A stretch of DNA of 60,066 bases. Source: Firm-04 sp045600205. Its GTDB lineage: Bacteria; Bacillota; Clostridia; Oscillospirales; Ruminococcaceae. Shown here piece by piece: positions 1 to 8,527 of this stretch. How positions within the stretch are numbered: the stretch's first letter is position 1; each line of letters starts with the position of its first letter. Both the position numbers and the translations under genes were made by a program. Location: positions 1 through 60,066 of the forward strand of contig JAZRXM010000015.1 in NCBI GenBank assembly GCA_045600205.1, read 5' to 3'. The notes beneath the pieces were generated by a model. The model made no database searches. It saw nothing but the letters and a program-made list of their open reading frames with translations, and was not told the origin of the DNA.

Positions 1-337
1 TTCTTTTAGAAACGCCAAAACGCAATTTGTGAATGCTTCACGCTTGCGATTAAAGGAATCAGACAGAATTGCATCAGTCGCTGCGATGCTACGAGCGATA
101 GGCGGAAATGTCGAAGAATTTCCAGATTCTATGTGTGTTTGGGGATGCGGTCTGACAGGCGGTTCAGTTGACAGTTGTGGCGACCATCGAATTGCAATGT
201 CAGCCGCTATTGCAGCTGTCGGATGCAAGAAGGATGTAATCATTCATGGCGCTGAATGCGTAAAAAAGTCGTATCCGCGCTTTTTTGAAGACTATCAGAT
301 GCTGGGAGGTAAATGCGATGTCGTCGATATTTGGTGA
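1..337 (+). CDS. aroA: 3-phosphoshikimate 1-carboxyvinyltransferase (EPSP synthase), 3' part only
   Basis: The reading frame is open from the left edge of the window and ends at 337, so only the last ~110 residues are present. The fragment carries the EPSP synthase signature LRLKESDR (shikimate-3-phosphate/PEP binding) followed by the GDHRIAMS motif that closes the active site. The enzyme joins shikimate-3-phosphate and phosphoenolpyruvate in the sixth step of the shikimate pathway. An internal GTG at 29 is not the start, because coding similarity (NAKTQFVNAS) continues upstream of it. The 3' end overlaps the aroC start by 20 bases, so the two are translationally coupled and belong to one aromatic operon. 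Only the N-terminal part is unknown. Confidence 0.95.
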   Translation, partial: SFRNAKTQFVNASRLRLKESDRIASVAAMLRAIGGNVEEFPDSMCVWGCGLTGGSVDSCGDHRIAMSAAIAAVGCKKDVIIHGAECVKKSYPRFFEDYQMLGGKCDVVDIW

Positions 338-1394
338 ACACATAAAAGTATCTGTTTTTGGCGAATCGCATGGTGAAGGAATTGGAGTTACTATTGATGG
401 TTTGCCGGCAGGTTCGTTGATTTCAATGGACGAATTGCAAGCGTTTATGGGACGCCGACGTGGTGGTCAAAATTTGCTTTCGACACCTCGGTCTGAAACT
501 GATATACCGCAATTCTTATCTGGTCTTCTGAATGGAAAGACAACAGGTGCTCCCTTATGTGCGGTGATCCGAAACGAGAACACGAAATCATCTGATTATA
601 CGCAGTTTTCAGATATCCCAAGACCTTCTCATGCAGACTATACAGCTTCTGTAAAATGGTCCGGACAGTCTGATTTTCGCGGAGGGGGGCATTTTTCGGG
701 CAGATTAACTGCTCCTTTATGTGTGGCTGGTGGAATTGTTAAGCAGATACTGCGAAATCGTGGCGTTTATATTGGAGCGCATTTGTCCGGCATAGGAAAA
801 TACCGTGACGAATTATTTCCACAATATCCAGATTCTTCGTTGTTTTCAGAGGTTGCTGCCAAACCATTTCCTGTGATATCTGATGAAGCAGGAGAACAAA
901 TGAAATGTGCAATTCTTGCGGCGCGAGAAGAAAATGATAGCATCGGAGGTACAATTGAGTGCATGGCAATCGGAATGCCCGCCGGACTCGGTGAACCGAT
1001 GTTTGATGGTATCGAAAATCGGCTTGCACAGGCACTTTTTGGCATACCTGCTGTGAAAGGTCTTGAGTTTGGTGACGGTTTTTCATTGGCAGAAATGCGC
1101 GGCTCTGAGGCAAATGACGCATTTTGCATCACAGAAAACAACGAAATTGCGACGAAAACAAACCATAGCGGAGGCATACAGGGTGGAATTACGAATGGTA
1201 TGCCGATTCGGCTTCGTGTTGCGATCAAGCCGACGCCCTCTATCGGGAAAGAACAAGAATCCGTCAGTCTTTCGAAAAAAGAAGCAGTTACGTTGAAAAT
1301 TGAGGGACGCCATGACCCTTGTATCGCGCAGAGAGCAGTTCCCGTCGTGGAGGCTGTTGTTGCGATTGTACTGCTTGATTTTTTACTTGGATAA
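318..1394 (+). CDS. aroC: Chorismate synthase
   Basis: This 358-residue protein converts EPSP to chorismate using reduced FMN. It shows all family signatures: FGESHGEGIG near the N-terminus, GRRRGGQN, SHADYTASVKW, the RGGGHFSGR loop, and a C-terminal GRHDPC motif. The start at ATG 318 is preferred over an in-frame upstream ATG at 285, because GGGAGGT lies 8 bases before it and the protein then begins MSSIFGEHIKV as expected for AroC. It overlaps the end of aroA by 20 bases and is followed 43 bases later by pheA. Length is normal for the family. Confidence 0.96.
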   Translation: MSSIFGEHIKVSVFGESHGEGIGVTIDGLPAGSLISMDELQAFMGRRRGGQNLLSTPRSETDIPQFLSGLLNGKTTGAPLCAVIRNENTKSSDYTQFSDIPRPSHADYTASVKWSGQSDFRGGGHFSGRLTAPLCVAGGIVKQILRNRGVYIGAHLSGIGKYRDELFPQYPDSSLFSEVAAKPFPVISDEAGEQMKCAILAAREENDSIGGTIECMAIGMPAGLGEPMFDGIENRLAQALFGIPAVKGLEFGDGFSLAEMRGSEANDAFCITENNEIATKTNHSGGIQGGITNGMPIRLRVAIKPTPSIGKEQESVSLSKKEAVTLKIEGRHDPCIAQRAVPVVEAVVAIVLLDFLLG

Positions 1395-1437
1395 TTTGAT
1401 CTAAACAGATACATATATTTCAGAAAGGACGATACTG

Positions 1438-2583
1438 ATGGAACTGTCAGAGATACGTGAAAAACTTGATGTGGTTGATCAGCAATTGCTTAATTTGTTT
1501 CTGCAACGAATGAATTTGGTGGATCAAGTTGCTGAAATTAAAAAGAATCAGTCGCAGGCATTGTATGACCCGAAGCGAGAGCGTGAAATTTTAAGTCGTA
1601 TTCACAATGCTGCCGGTGAGTCTTACGGAGCGGCGGCACATCAGCTTTTCCGCACGCTTTTGGAGCTTTCGCGTGCCAGACAAGCGGCGCAGCTTATCCC
1701 CAAGACCAATGTTTCGGCGCTGGTTGATGAGTTGTGCGCAAATGAACAGCCTGTTTTTCCGCAGACCGGGCGTATCGCGTGTGCCGGAATTGAGGGCAGT
1801 AATGCGCAAATGGCAGCTGATAGGCTCTTTTCACGCGGCGATGTGGTCTATCTGGACAGTTTTTCGGCGGTTGCCAAGGCTGTTAAGGCAGGGCTTTGCC
1901 AATATGGCGTTTTGCCGATTGAAAATAGTACGACAGGTTCAATTCGTCGTGTTTACGATATTTTATGCGATCCGGAACTATCCGTTATTCGAAGCCTGCG
2001 TTTGTTGGTGCGTCATGTACTGTTGACACAGCCTAACACGAAAATGTCGCAGATACGCACAATCTATACGCATGAGCAAGCTGCGGCTCAATGCAGCAAG
2101 TTCCTGAGCGAATTGAGCGGTGTCGATGTTATTCCTTGTAAAAGCACTGCGCACGCGGCAAAGCGTGCGGCAGAAGCGGCTGACCCCTCGGTGGCGGCAA
2201 TTGCCGGCGAAGTATGTGCGAAATTGTACGGACTTACGGTGCTTTCCGCCGATATTCAGAATCAGCAGAACAATGGCACGCGTTTTGTTTGTATCACGAA
2301 AGGCTCTGTCTGTTACGCAGGCGCAGACCGCCTGAGTTTGATGCTGACTACGCAAAATCGCGCAGGTGCGTTGTTTGACCTGCTTGCAAAAATATCCGCA
2401 CTCGGGATCAATTTGTGTAAATTGGAAAGCGTACCGATTCAGGGCAGCAATTTCAGTTACCGCTTCTATATGGATTTGGAAACGTCGCTGCATCAGGAGG
2501 GCTTGTTTGGATTGCTTTCTGAATTGGAACGTAGCTGCGATGAATTTCGGCTGCTCGGCTGCTATTCTGAAATCGCTGAGTAA
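1438..2583 (+). CDS. pheA: Bifunctional chorismate mutase / prephenate dehydratase (P-protein)
   Basis: The 381-residue P-protein commits chorismate to phenylalanine. Residues 1-85 are an AroQ-type helical chorismate mutase (IREKLDVVDQQLLNL, DPKREREIL). Residues ~112-288 are prephenate dehydratase, with the catalytic threonine in NNGTRF (Thr281). Residues ~297-375 are an ACT domain for feedback by phenylalanine: the GAL(V) motif is present as GALF and the usual ESRP loop reads ESVP (330-333), which may change the affinity for phenylalanine. The start has AGAAAGGA upstream. It lies inside the aro operon, 43 bases after aroC and 20 before the aroE-aroK fusion. No leader-peptide attenuator or T-box is visible in these gaps. 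Confidence 0.95.
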   Translation: MELSEIREKLDVVDQQLLNLFLQRMNLVDQVAEIKKNQSQALYDPKREREILSRIHNAAGESYGAAAHQLFRTLLELSRARQAAQLIPKTNVSALVDELCANEQPVFPQTGRIACAGIEGSNAQMAADRLFSRGDVVYLDSFSAVAKAVKAGLCQYGVLPIENSTTGSIRRVYDILCDPELSVIRSLRLLVRHVLLTQPNTKMSQIRTIYTHEQAAAQCSKFLSELSGVDVIPCKSTAHAAKRAAEAADPSVAAIAGEVCAKLYGLTVLSADIQNQQNNGTRFVCITKGSVCYAGADRLSLMLTTQNRAGALFDLLAKISALGINLCKLESVPIQGSNFSYRFYMDLETSLHQEGLFGLLSELERSCDEFRLLGCYSEIAE

Positions 2584-2603
2584 TCGAAAAGGAGCGTATC
2601 GAA

Positions 2604-3878
2604 ATGGAAAATCATTATGGCTTGCTTGGCGGACGACTCGGGCACAGTGCATCGCCTGAAATTCATGCACAATTTGGAAATCGGGATTACGGGCTTTTTG
2701 AAATAGAGGAAAATGATCTGGAACGATTTTTGAAAACGACCTATCTGCGTGGAATTAACGTTACGATTCCTTATAAGCAAGCAGTGATGGCATACTGCAA
2801 ACGGCTTGATTCGCTCGCTGAGCAGATTGGCAGTGTGAACACGATGGTGCGTGAGCGTGACGGCTCGTGGACTGGTTATAATACCGACGCATACGGATTG
2901 CGATACATGATGAGTTGCGCGGGGATGACGTTTGCAGGGCAGAATGTCGTCGTGCTGGGAAATGGCGGCGTTTCGCAGACGGTGCAGGCAGTTGCCAAGA
3001 GCGATGGTGCGACTTCTGTGCGCGTGGTATCACGGCGTGGTGAACTAAATTATGATAATCTTGATAAATGTGCAGATGCGACAATTCTCGTAAATGCAAC
3101 GCCAGTGGGAATGTATCCGAATGCGGGTGTAGCGGCGGTAGATTTACTGCGATTTCCAAAACTGCAAGGCGTTGTAGAACTGATCTATAACCCGTGCCGT
3201 ACTGCATTAATCCAGCAGGCAATGAAGCTGAAAATCGCGTATACACAGGGCTTTCATATGCTCGTTGCGCAGGCAAAGCAGGCAGAAGAACTCTTTTTCG
3301 GAAAAAAGTTTTCTGCGGAAGAGATGGTTGCCGTTGGCTCAAAATTGCAGCAAAACTGCGAAAATATTGTCCTGATTGGAATGCCCGGATGCGGAAAAAC
3401 CACAATTGGTTTGTGGCTATGCGATTTGACGGGGCGGACGATGTGCGACACGGACGAAGTCATTGTGCGCAAATACGGAAGAAGCATTCCTGACATCTTC
3501 GCGCAGGACGGTGAAGCTGCGTTTCGTGAAATGGAGCGTGAGGTCATCGCGGAATTGTCGCAGAAGCGTGGGATGATTCTGTGTACGGGCGGTGGTGCGG
3601 TCGTTACACCTGAAAACGAGGCGGCACTTCGTCAAAATGGACGAATCTACATGATTTCCAGAGATGTTGACCTGCTTGCAAAGAACGGCAGACCGATTTC
3701 GATGAGCACAGACCTTCGGGAACTGGCGGCGAAACGTGCCCCGCTTTACGAACAATTTGCGGATGTTCATGTCGAAAATAACGCAGATGCGGAAGAAACC
3801 GCAGACGAAATTTGGAGTGATTTTTGTGAATATACTCGTCATCAATGGACCGAATCTGAACCTGCTGGGCGTGCGTGA
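2604..3878 (+). CDS. aroE-aroK: Shikimate dehydrogenase - shikimate kinase fusion protein
   Basis: One 424-residue chain carries two shikimate pathway enzymes. Residues 1-240 are AroE: GHSASPEIH (Ser15/Ser17 bind shikimate), catalytic Lys58 in NVTIPYK, Asp95 in YNTDAYG, and an unusual GNGGVSQT (119-126) in place of the GAGGAA dinucleotide loop. Residues ~252-405 are AroK: Walker A GMPGCGKTT (Lys265), CDTDE (282-285), CTGGGA (329-331) and the lid arginine in KRAPLYE. The two are normally separate genes. ATG 2604 follows AAAGGAGC. The last ~17 residues (from ~408) lie in the region where the next gene, aroQ, already begins, and look like a tail created by that overlap. Confidence 0.94.
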   Translation: MENHYGLLGGRLGHSASPEIHAQFGNRDYGLFEIEENDLERFLKTTYLRGINVTIPYKQAVMAYCKRLDSLAEQIGSVNTMVRERDGSWTGYNTDAYGLRYMMSCAGMTFAGQNVVVLGNGGVSQTVQAVAKSDGATSVRVVSRRGELNYDNLDKCADATILVNATPVGMYPNAGVAAVDLLRFPKLQGVVELIYNPCRTALIQQAMKLKIAYTQGFHMLVAQAKQAEELFFGKKFSAEEMVAVGSKLQQNCENIVLIGMPGCGKTTIGLWLCDLTGRTMCDTDEVIVRKYGRSIPDIFAQDGEAAFREMEREVIAELSQKRGMILCTGGGAVVTPENEAALRQNGRIYMISRDVDLLAKNGRPISMSTDLRELAAKRAPLYEQFADVHVENNADAEETADEIWSDFCEYTRHQWTESEPAGRA

Positions 3879-4272
3879 ACCGCAAATTTACGGCTCGCAG
3901 ACCTACGCCGACCTAACCGCACTGATTGCGCAAAATGCCGATCGACTGGGTGTAAATGTCGAGTTCTATCAGAGCAATCATGAAGGCGCGATTGTTGATA
4001 AAATACAGCAGACACTAGGAAAATCGCACGGCATTATCATCAATCCAGCTGCATACACGCACACGAGCGTTGCGATTCTGGACGCGGTCAAGGCGGTTGG
4101 CATCCCGACCATTGAGGTACATATCAGCGACCCCGATGAACGCGAGGATTTTCGCCATATTTCGTATATTCGCGCTGCGTGTATCGAAACAGTCAAGGGC
4201 ATGGGCTTTGCAGGATATGTCAAGGCATTGGAAGACATGGTTGTCTACTTACAGGATAAAAACAACGTATGA
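3826..4272 (+). CDS. aroQ: 3-dehydroquinate dehydratase, type II
   Basis: The 148-residue protein is a type II dehydroquinase (dodecameric, non-Schiff-base). It shows NGPNLNLLG, the lid REPQIYG with the catalytic tyrosine, NPAAYTHTS, and EVHISD with the catalytic histidine. The start is GTG 3826: GGAGTG precedes it and homology starts exactly at VNILVINGPN. The open frame extends further upstream to 3736, but that portion lies inside aroK and shows nothing family-like. The gene overlaps the fusion gene by 53 bases, and its stop overlaps the next gene as ATGA. Confidence 0.95.
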   Translation: MNILVINGPNLNLLGVREPQIYGSQTYADLTALIAQNADRLGVNVEFYQSNHEGAIVDKIQQTLGKSHGIIINPAAYTHTSVAILDAVKAVGIPTIEVHISDPDEREDFRHISYIRAACIETVKGMGFAGYVKALEDMVVYLQDKNNV

Positions 4273-5003
4273 ACGAGATTTTAAAGCGACAGCTTGCGGC
4301 GGACTTCTGTTGCGAACCACAGGATGTAGAGTGCGAGTCGCATGTTTTCACGGTGTATGAGCGTCGGGAAGGCAGAAGGCGATATCACGAAACCGAGGAG
4401 TGCTTCCTGAAAATTGCGGCGATACGTGGAAAATTGCTTGTTTCAGCAAATGCGATACTCCTGCCGTGGTGTGAAAAGGAACTCGGTGGGTGCAATGGTG
4501 CGTGGTATTTTGATGCGCCGCAGCTCGCCAAACTGAATGCAAAACTTCGCACGTATGACTATGAAATCGCGTCGGTACATCCTTTTTACATCTCCGAGGA
4601 ACAGTCGGAGGTGGATGTCAGCGGCTATGATATCAAGGAATACGATCATGATGCCATCGAACAATTCCGCGGAGATACGCGCTTTTGCGAGGCGTATTCC
4701 TTTGAGCCGAATGCACCGGATATGCTTGGCGTCTCGGCTGCGCGGGATGGCAAATTGCTCGGTATGGCAGGTGCAAGCGCAGACAGCCCGATGATGTGGC
4801 AAATCGGCATCAATGTGGAACCGTTTGCAAAAGGACAAGGCATCGGTTCCGGACTTACGGCTTTACTGAAAAATCGGATTCTTGCGGAGGGCAGACTTCC
4901 GTTTTACGGCACTGCATTTTCGCATATTGCCTCGCAGAATGTGGCAGCAAAGGCAGGATTCCGACCTGCATGGTGCGAACTCAGCACTCGAAAAATCAAA
5001 TAA
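4269..5003 (+). CDS. GNAT family N-acetyltransferase
   Basis: The 244-residue protein has a C-terminal GNAT domain (~120-240), with the acetyl-CoA loop region KGQGIGSGLTALL and the typical following stretch ASQNVAAKAGFRP. The N-terminal ~110 residues are a helper domain as in clostridial zwittermicin-resistance-like acetyltransferases. The substrate is unknown. ATG 4269 overlaps the aroQ stop by 4 bases, so it is translated as the last gene of the aro operon. The hairpin at 5008-5035 follows at once. Its position gives no firm clue to the substrate. Confidence 0.82.
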   Translation: MNEILKRQLAADFCCEPQDVECESHVFTVYERREGRRRYHETEECFLKIAAIRGKLLVSANAILLPWCEKELGGCNGAWYFDAPQLAKLNAKLRTYDYEIASVHPFYISEEQSEVDVSGYDIKEYDHDAIEQFRGDTRFCEAYSFEPNAPDMLGVSAARDGKLLGMAGASADSPMMWQIGINVEPFAKGQGIGSGLTALLKNRILAEGRLPFYGTAFSHIASQNVAAKAGFRPAWCELSTRKIK

Positions 5004-5007
5004 AAAC

Positions 5008-5035
5008 GCCCTTTCCCGATATATCGAGAAAGGGC
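5008..5035. terminator. Bidirectional terminator between aro operon and asnB
   Basis: An 8-bp perfect stem (GCCCTTTC / GAAAGGGC, arms 5008-5015 and 5028-5035) encloses a second self-complementary core, CGATATATCG. It is followed by ATATTTT on the plus strand and by GTTTTTATTT on the minus strand, so it can end both convergent transcripts. Confidence 0.85.
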
Positions 5036-5040
5036 ATATT

Positions 5041-6900
5041 TTATGCGAAAAATTCGTGATACCAGACGAGGAACATATAGACAGCCCAGATTTTGCGGCT
5101 GTTATCTGCCTTGCCGGCTTTGTGGGCGTCCAGTAGTGTCAGCAACACATCTGTATTGAAAAACTGCGCAGATACATCAGAAACAAAAGAATCTCTGACG
5201 ACTTGATAGCAGTCGTCCTCTTTCAGCCAGACCCGAATCGGGACAGGAAAACCGAGCTTTTTCTTTGCGGATGTGGCAGCGGTTTCGGGCGGCGTATCCT
5301 GCTTGGCGGCAAGTCTGAGCGCATGTTTCGTGATATATGGTGTATGCTCATCGGTTGCGACTGTGCGCGTGACGCGGTAACGGGTAGGAATTTTCGCAGC
5401 CAGTGCCATGACTTCTTTATCAAGGAACGGCACACGCAGTTCCAGCGAGTTTGCCATGCTCATTTTGTCCGCTTTCAGGAGAATATCGCCTGTCAGCCAT
5501 AGGTGCAGGTCAAGATACTGCATTTTTGTGACGGCGTCTTTGTCCGCGACTTTCGCGTAAAACGGCTTGGTGATCTCGGTCGGGTCGGGGGCATTTGTAG
5601 TGATTTTGAGCAGTGATTTCCGTTCTGCCGGTGTGAAAAGATACGCATTTCCGATGAAACGTTCCTCGAGCGTTTTTCCCTTGCGCACGAAGAAATTAAC
5701 ACCGCGTTTGGCAGGTAGTATTCCCGCTGCTTTTCCAACGGTGCGGCGGATGCCAAACGGCATACGGTCATACCATGACGAATTTGGCTCGCTGTAGATA
5801 TTGTATCCGCCGAAAATTTCGTCTGCGCCCTCTCCGGAAAGCACCACTTTGACCTGTTCCGATGCGAGCTTGCACACAAAATAGAGTGCGGCTGCTGCGG
5901 GGTCTGCGAGGGGTTCGTCCATGTGATACTGGATTTTTGGGAGCATTTCCCAGAATTCCGTTTTGGTGATGACATGGCTGAAATTTTCTTTGCCGATGGC
6001 GCGGGAGAAATTTTTCGCCCAGCCGATTTCGTTGTAGCGTTCATCCTCACCGAAGCCGACGGTAAATGTTTTTGCGACATTCGCGGCTGCGGAAACATAA
6101 CTGGAATCCACGCCTGAGGAGAGGAAACTGCCGACTTCGACATCTGCAATTTTATGCGATTTTACGCTATCTTTAAACGTCTGCGAGATGCTTGTGACCC
6201 AGTCGCCGAGGAGCGGGTGTTCATCGGCATCAAACTTGATTTCCCAGTAGCGTTCAATGTGCAGCTGACCATCCTGATATAGGAAATAGTGTGCAGCAGG
6301 GAGCTTTTTGACGCCTTTAAAAAATGTGTCTTCTGTGGGGGAATACTGGAATGTGAGGTAAGTTTCCAGTACATCCGTGTTGACCTCTTTGATGAAGTGC
6401 GGATGCGGCAGAAAACTTTTGATCTCGCTGCCGAACAGAAAACTGCCGTTCATTTCGGCGTAGTAAAGCGGTTTGATCCCAAAGAAATCGCGCGCACCGA
6501 ACAGTTGCTTCTGTATTTTATCCCAGATGACAAACGCAAACATTCCGCGCAGTTTCTGCAAAATCGCTGTGCCGTATTCTTCATATCCGTGAACCAGCAC
6601 TTCGGAATCGGTTTGCGTGCGGAACGTGTGACCCGCAGCCTGCAATTCATCACGTAGTTCGCGGTAGTTGTAAATTTCGCCGTTCAGTACGAGGACAAGG
6701 GAGCCATCCTCATTGAAAATGGGTTGATTGCCCTGCTCGGAGATGTCGATGATTGAGAGGCGGCGATGACCGAGTGCGATATGTTCGTCAATGTATCTGC
6801 CATCCGCATCGGGACCTCTGTGGCGGATGCGTTCCAGCATTTCGGTGAGGACACTGTCAGCGTTTGGTATTTGATTGGTAAATCCGATGATGCCGCACAT
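5041..6900 (-). CDS. asnB: Asparagine synthetase, glutamine-hydrolysing
   Basis: This 619-residue enzyme makes asparagine from aspartate, ATP and glutamine. Starting at ATG 6900 places the glutaminase nucleophile as Cys2 (MCGIIGF). The N-terminal glutaminase domain (~1-215) has RHRGPDA, LGHRRLSI and NGEIYNY. The synthetase domain carries the ATP loop SSGVDSS (261-267), with the first Gly of the usual SGG replaced by Ser, and LSGEGADEIFGGY. An AAAGGAG ribosome site lies just upstream; six extra in-frame codons before it are not used. The promoter is at 6938-6966. The gene is transcribed alone and ends at the 5008-5035 hairpin. Confidence 0.96.
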   Translation of the reverse strand: MCGIIGFTNQIPNADSVLTEMLERIRHRGPDADGRYIDEHIALGHRRLSIIDISEQGNQPIFNEDGSLVLVLNGEIYNYRELRDELQAAGHTFRTQTDSEVLVHGYEEYGTAILQKLRGMFAFVIWDKIQKQLFGARDFFGIKPLYYAEMNGSFLFGSEIKSFLPHPHFIKEVNTDVLETYLTFQYSPTEDTFFKGVKKLPAAHYFLYQDGQLHIERYWEIKFDADEHPLLGDWVTSISQTFKDSVKSHKIADVEVGSFLSSGVDSSYVSAAANVAKTFTVGFGEDERYNEIGWAKNFSRAIGKENFSHVITKTEFWEMLPKIQYHMDEPLADPAAAALYFVCKLASEQVKVVLSGEGADEIFGGYNIYSEPNSSWYDRMPFGIRRTVGKAAGILPAKRGVNFFVRKGKTLEERFIGNAYLFTPAERKSLLKITTNAPDPTEITKPFYAKVADKDAVTKMQYLDLHLWLTGDILLKADKMSMANSLELRVPFLDKEVMALAAKIPTRYRVTRTVATDEHTPYITKHALRLAAKQDTPPETAATSAKKKLGFPVPIRVWLKEDDCYQVVRDSFVSDVSAQFFNTDVLLTLLDAHKAGKADNSRKIWAVYMFLVWYHEFFA

Positions 6901-6937
6901 TTTGATTCTCCTTTGCAAAATGATATTCTATTTATAT

Positions 6938-6966
6938 ATTATACAACGAAATTGCGGATTTGACAA
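6938..6966 (-). promoter_or_regulatory. Promoter of asnB
   Basis: On the minus strand TTGTCA (6966-6961) is separated by 17 bases from TATAAT (6943-6938). This leaves a leader of about 30 bases to the asnB start, too short for a T-box. Confidence 0.75.
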
Positions 6967-7006
6967 GACTGTTTTGCATGGATTCTGATACTTTTACAAA
7001 ATTAAA

Positions 7007-7037
7007 GCGGGAATCGGAGGATTTTTCCGATTCCCGC
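7007..7037 (-). terminator. Terminator after the VanY-type carboxypeptidase
   Basis: A 12-bp perfect stem (arms 7007-7018 and 7026-7037) with a 7-base loop lies 8 bases after the stop codon on the minus strand. It is followed by TTTAATTTTG. Confidence 0.85.
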
Positions 7038-7044
7038 ATGATTT

Positions 7045-8358
7045 TCAGGATGCGTAAACTGAGGTGATCCCGAGGTATTCTTCCAGTGTTTTGCCGCTTT
7101 CGAAAACGGCTTTTGCGGTAGCCTCGCCGAGATAGCGAATGTGCCATGCTTCATATTTGTAGCCTGTGATGCTTTCCTTGCCCTCGGGGTAGCGGATAAT
7201 GAAGCCGTATTTCCAGCAATTTTCCGCGAGCCATTTGGCTTCCGGTGTACCTGCGAAGGAATCGTCCGCCTTGTTGACGTCGATTGCGAGTCCGGTCTGA
7301 TGCTCGGAGTGACCGGGTCTTGCGGAATAGGTATCTGCGGCATCCTTGCCATCGCGCTGAACATATGCGTTATAGAGTTCCGCCTGAAGGGTGTAGCTGC
7401 GGAACCCCGATTTGATTTTCAGGGTCAGACCGTCTTTTGCGGCAGCGGCTTTCATTTTATCGAATGCCGCGCTGGTTTCTTTGGTCAGCCCGGGATTGTA
7501 GCTGTCAGGGAGCGCATAGCTTTTGTTGGCAATCAGAATGCCGTCCACATAGGTGATACCGTCCTTAACATCAAGTTTGCCACTGCCTGTGGAGGCAGTG
7601 GCATTGTTGTTAGCTTTGGTTGTAGTGGTCGTTGTAGTGGTCGCGGAAGCGGTTGTTTTCGCATCACCGGGAACGGTGACTTTGACTTCTGCGTACACAT
7701 TCGGGTTATCGACAGAGGTGACACGAATCGTGCAGGTGCCGCCGCCGACTGCGGTGATATTACCGAGCCAGTCTACGGTTGCAACGCTCTCATCGGAGGA
7801 AGTCCAATCCTCTTTCTGATTCTTGGCTTCTCTGGGGTACATGGTGACGATTGGCATTTTCTTCTCTCCTACTTTCAGGGTAACGGAGTAGAAGGTCAGC
7901 TTAATTTCAGTGACGCAGCCCTCATGCGTTGTAAAGGTGGTTGCTTCCGTGGTGGTTTCGATGGGTGGTTCGGTGGTGGCAGCGGTCGTGACAGCTTGGA
8001 TCTGCGTCACATCACCGTTTGCGCTGACCTTGAGGGTGAATGTCTGGGTCTGACCGTCCTTTGTTGCGGTGATGTACGTATCACCGACGGAGAGTGCAGT
8101 CAGCAAATGTGCATCGTCCACCGAAGCGATGACATCATCATGGATGAGAACATCGAAGTCGGAGCCGATGACGGATTCCAGTGTACGGGATTCGCCGACT
8201 TTCATGGAAATGACAGGATTGGCATTTGCATTTTTCTTTTCGGAACCTTGTGTCACCAGCATGAAAATACCCACGCCGAGGATCGCAATGGCGATCAGCA
8301 GCAGGAGAATCATCGGAAATGAAACGGCGGAGGAGTTTTGTTCCTTTGCTTTGCTCAT
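7045..8358 (-). CDS. Membrane-anchored D-alanyl-D-alanine carboxypeptidase, VanY type, with Ig-like domain
   Basis: The 437-residue protein has a short cytoplasmic start, one membrane helix (~14-36), a linker, a BIG2/Ig-like domain (~148-230, with DESVATVDWLGNITAVGGG), a threonine-rich linker (~233-257) and a VanY/LAS metallopeptidase domain (~265-415). The zinc site is visible: SGFRSY (317-322), SARPGHSEHQTGLAIDV with His350 and Asp360, and EAWH (403-406). It would trim the terminal D-alanine from peptidoglycan stem peptides outside the cell. The ATG has AAAGGACG upstream, and the promoter is at 8419-8447. The Thr-rich linker resembles those of the cell-surface proteins at the other end of the window. 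Confidence 0.9.
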   Translation of the reverse strand: MSKAKEQNSSAVSFPMILLLLIAIAILGVGIFMLVTQGSEKKNANANPVISMKVGESRTLESVIGSDFDVLIHDDVIASVDDAHLLTALSVGDTYITATKDGQTQTFTLKVSANGDVTQIQAVTTAATTEPPIETTTEATTFTTHEGCVTEIKLTFYSVTLKVGEKKMPIVTMYPREAKNQKEDWTSSDESVATVDWLGNITAVGGGTCTIRVTSVDNPNVYAEVKVTVPGDAKTTASATTTTTTTTKANNNATASTGSGKLDVKDGITYVDGILIANKSYALPDSYNPGLTKETSAAFDKMKAAAAKDGLTLKIKSGFRSYTLQAELYNAYVQRDGKDAADTYSARPGHSEHQTGLAIDVNKADDSFAGTPEAKWLAENCWKYGFIIRYPEGKESITGYKYEAWHIRYLGEATAKAVFESGKTLEEYLGITSVYAS

Positions 8359-8418
8359 AAGAGAAACGTCCTTTCGTTTTCACGTACCGCTTGTGCGGCA
8401 TTGTATTTGTATTGTTCT

Positions 8419-8447
8419 ATTATAGCACAGATTTTTGGATTTGTCAC
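8419..8447 (-). promoter_or_regulatory. Promoter of the VanY-type gene
   Basis: On the minus strand GTGACA (8447-8442), a 17-base spacer, then TATAAT (8424-8419) preceded by TGC, an extended -10 element that recurs in this window. Confidence 0.75.
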
Positions 8448-8527
8448 TAGCAAACGCAAAAATTTTCAGAAATCTGCGCAGATGTACGAATCAGCTGCAC
8501 GAACCAAGTCGGGATTTGTGCGGGACA

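Noticed and set aside
6901..6966. T-box or asparagine-responsive leader before asnB
   Set aside because: The leader is only ~30 bases between the promoter and the start.
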